A stretch of 15,718 nucleotides of DNA from Flavobacteriales bacterium (GTDB lineage: Bacteria > Bacteroidota > Bacteroidia > Flavobacteriales > Flavobacteriaceae): assembly GCA_026983815.1 (NCBI GenBank), contig JALSTJ010000097.1:1-15718 (forward strand), read 5' to 3'. The notes beneath the pieces were generated by a model. The model was not told where the DNA came from. It saw only the letters and a program-made list of their open reading frames with translations, and did no database searches. Positions 14,559-15,718 of this stretch are shown here, in pieces. The position numbers and the translations under genes were made by a program. Numbering within the stretch: position 1 is the first letter of the stretch; the number at the start of each line of letters is the position of its first letter.

Positions 14559-15718
14559 TCAAGATTTTTTATTTTCATTAAATTGATTTTCAAATTCTTC
14601 TAAAACTGGTTTGACGGTGTCTTCGGGTAAATCGGAAATTTTGATATACATTAAACCATCAATGGCATCGTTAAAATTGGGATCTACATTAAAAGAAATC
14701 AAACGAGCATTTTGTTTGATATATTTTTTAAGAAGTATAGGAACTTTCAGGGATCCGGGTTCCAATTCATCGATGAGTTTGTCAAAACGGTTTAGGTTGT
14801 TTTGCGCTGCTTCAAAAATAAATTTTTTATCTTTTTCTTTTAGTCTGACTTTAAATTCTTTTTTGGGTTTAACAAATTGAGCAGTATATGCATCATAAAA
14901 ATTTGATTTCATAAACTCGATGAGCAATGATTTTGAAAAATTGGAAAATTTATCACTGATACTCACGGGTCCGATAAGGTATTCATGTTCGGGATACCTC
15001 AGTAAAGTATGGACAATGCCTCGCCACAACAAAAACAAAGGAAAGGGTTTCTGTTGATATTCGGGAACCACAAATGCGCGTCCCATTTCTATGGATTTAC
15101 TCATCATATCATAAAGTTCGGGGTCGAAGGTAAAAAGTTCACTTAAGTAAAATCCTTTGATCCCGTGTTTGTCAAAAATTTCATTTCCCAATCCCATGCG
15201 GTAAGCACCAGCAATTTTTTTGTTTTTCTTATCCCATAGAATCAGATGCTTATAATATTTGTCATATTTGTCAGCATCCATTTCTTCACCGGTCCCCTCT
15301 CCTACCAAACGAAAAGTTATTTCTCTAAGCCGATAAATCTCTTGTAGTAAATTGGGAATTTCTTTGGCATCAGATAAAAAAATTTGATAATCGTTTTTTT
15401 CAAACAGGAGATCTTTTTTTTCAATTTTTTGAACATCACTTTTCAATAGTTTTTGCTCAATAGGTGGAATAATCTCTTTGATTTTTTTTTCTTTTTTGGT
15501 CAATTTAGGTAATGACAAATCCCTTCTTTTTTCAAAAGTTTTAGCAAGAATATAGGTTTTTTTGCGAATAAAATCACCCAGCAAATTGTAGTTAGCAAAA
15601 CTCTGCTGATCCTTTACTTGTATGGGTTTTCCAATCCTTACCGAAATATTTGTTCGTTTTTTGGAAATAGCTTCGGAAGGCAATGCCGCAGTTCTCAATA
15701 TCGGATGAATTTTGGACA
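14559..15718 (-). CDS. Fused lysophospholipid acyltransferase / OlsB-type GNAT N-acyltransferase, C-terminal 385 residues (5' end outside window)
   Basis: This is the C-terminal part of a two-domain acyltransferase. The reading frame is open to the right edge and the first ATG-like codon (TTG at 15696-15698) is internal, so this is a truncated gene, not a short one. The first visible residues (KIHPILRTAALPSE, then VRIGKPI at about 26-32) match the end of a PlsC-type domain. After a Lys-rich linker, an OlsB-like GNAT domain spans about 110-260. Its landmarks are YRLREITFRLVGEGTG, YDKYYKHLILWD, AGAYRMGLG, LSELF, MGRAFVVPEYQ and LIGPVSISDKF. Such fusions (OlsF-like) acylate an amino acid such as ornithine and then O-acylate the product, giving membrane aminolipids; in Bacteroidota, glycine or glycine-serine lipids are also possible. 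The last ~125 residues have no clear relatives that I recognise. porZ follows 37 bp downstream. Confidence 0.85.
   Translation of the reverse strand, partial: SKIHPILRTAALPSEAISKKRTNISVRIGKPIQVKDQQSFANYNLLGDFIRKKTYILAKTFEKRRDLSLPKLTKKEKKIKEIIPPIEQKLLKSDVQKIEKKDLLFEKNDYQIFLSDAKEIPNLLQEIYRLREITFRLVGEGTGEEMDADKYDKYYKHLILWDKKNKKIAGAYRMGLGNEIFDKHGIKGFYLSELFTFDPELYDMMSKSIEMGRAFVVPEYQQKPFPLFLLWRGIVHTLLRYPEHEYLIGPVSISDKFSNFSKSLLIEFMKSNFYDAYTAQFVKPKKEFKVRLKEKDKKFIFEAAQNNLNRFDKLIDELEPGSLKVPILLKKYIKQNARLISFNVDPNFNDAIDGLMYIKISDLPEDTVKPVLEEFENQFNENKKS

Noticed and set aside
14522..14593. Upstream in-frame extension of porZ overlapping the acyltransferase gene
   Set aside because: It would place 24 residues before a clean signal peptide. 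The ATG at 14519-14521 gives a normal exported protein.
1..15718. Mobile element, phage, CRISPR, toxin-antitoxin or defence system
   Set aside because: No transposase, integrase, repeat-spacer array, tRNA-adjacent repeat, or small toxin-like gene pair was found. All coding regions match conserved chromosomal families.

Overview
The window is a stretch of ordinary chromosome from an AT-rich member of the Bacteroidota, most likely a flavobacterium. The evidence is a PorZ-like type IX secretion (T9SS) component with a C-terminal T9SS sorting-type domain, a DUF5686 outer-membrane protein with a carboxypeptidase-regulatory-like N-terminus, a TonB-dependent receptor, a fused acyltransferase of the aminolipid type, -7 promoter boxes of the Bacteroidota TAnnTTTG type, and A-rich leaders without Shine-Dalgarno sequences. 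I found no mobile element, CRISPR array, tRNA, rRNA or phage gene. I did not find a credible new system. What deserves a second look is mostly arrangement and regulation.

Layout. Positions 1-800 (minus) hold the N-terminal part of dnaK, cut by the left edge. It is divergent from nadK (1014-1934, plus), and the 213-bp gap carries promoters for both. nadK converges on a yqgE/algH-family gene (1931-2479, minus), with the two stop codons overlapping. Upstream of yqgE on the same strand is an HU gene (2550-2822), separated from it by a strong intrinsic terminator that ends almost on the yqgE start codon. A divergent 227-bp gap then leads to a large lone outer-membrane protein gene (3050-5542, plus). 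It converges on a two-gene minus-strand unit: an HdeD/DUF308 membrane protein (5945-6529) followed by an HPF/RaiA-like ribosome-associated protein (5599-5940). That unit ends in a second strong terminator.

From 6776 to the right edge all genes are on the minus strand and tightly packed. In transcription order they are: a lysophospholipid/GNAT acyltransferase fusion (5' end off the window), porZ, recO, a TonB-dependent receptor, fbp and murF. Gaps are 37, 8, 11 and 1 bp, and the last pair overlaps by 11 bp, so a single operon is plausible. Most of its products act on the cell envelope (membrane aminolipid, T9SS surface attachment, outer-membrane transport, peptidoglycan precursor), with DNA repair (recO) and gluconeogenesis (fbp) riding along.

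The left half is rich in stress and maintenance functions (DnaK, HU, HPF-like, HdeD). The gaps upstream of dnaK and of hdeD-hpf each contain three TGACA/TGTCA pentamers, a possible shared regulatory motif. There is no gene-free stretch longer than 300 bp.
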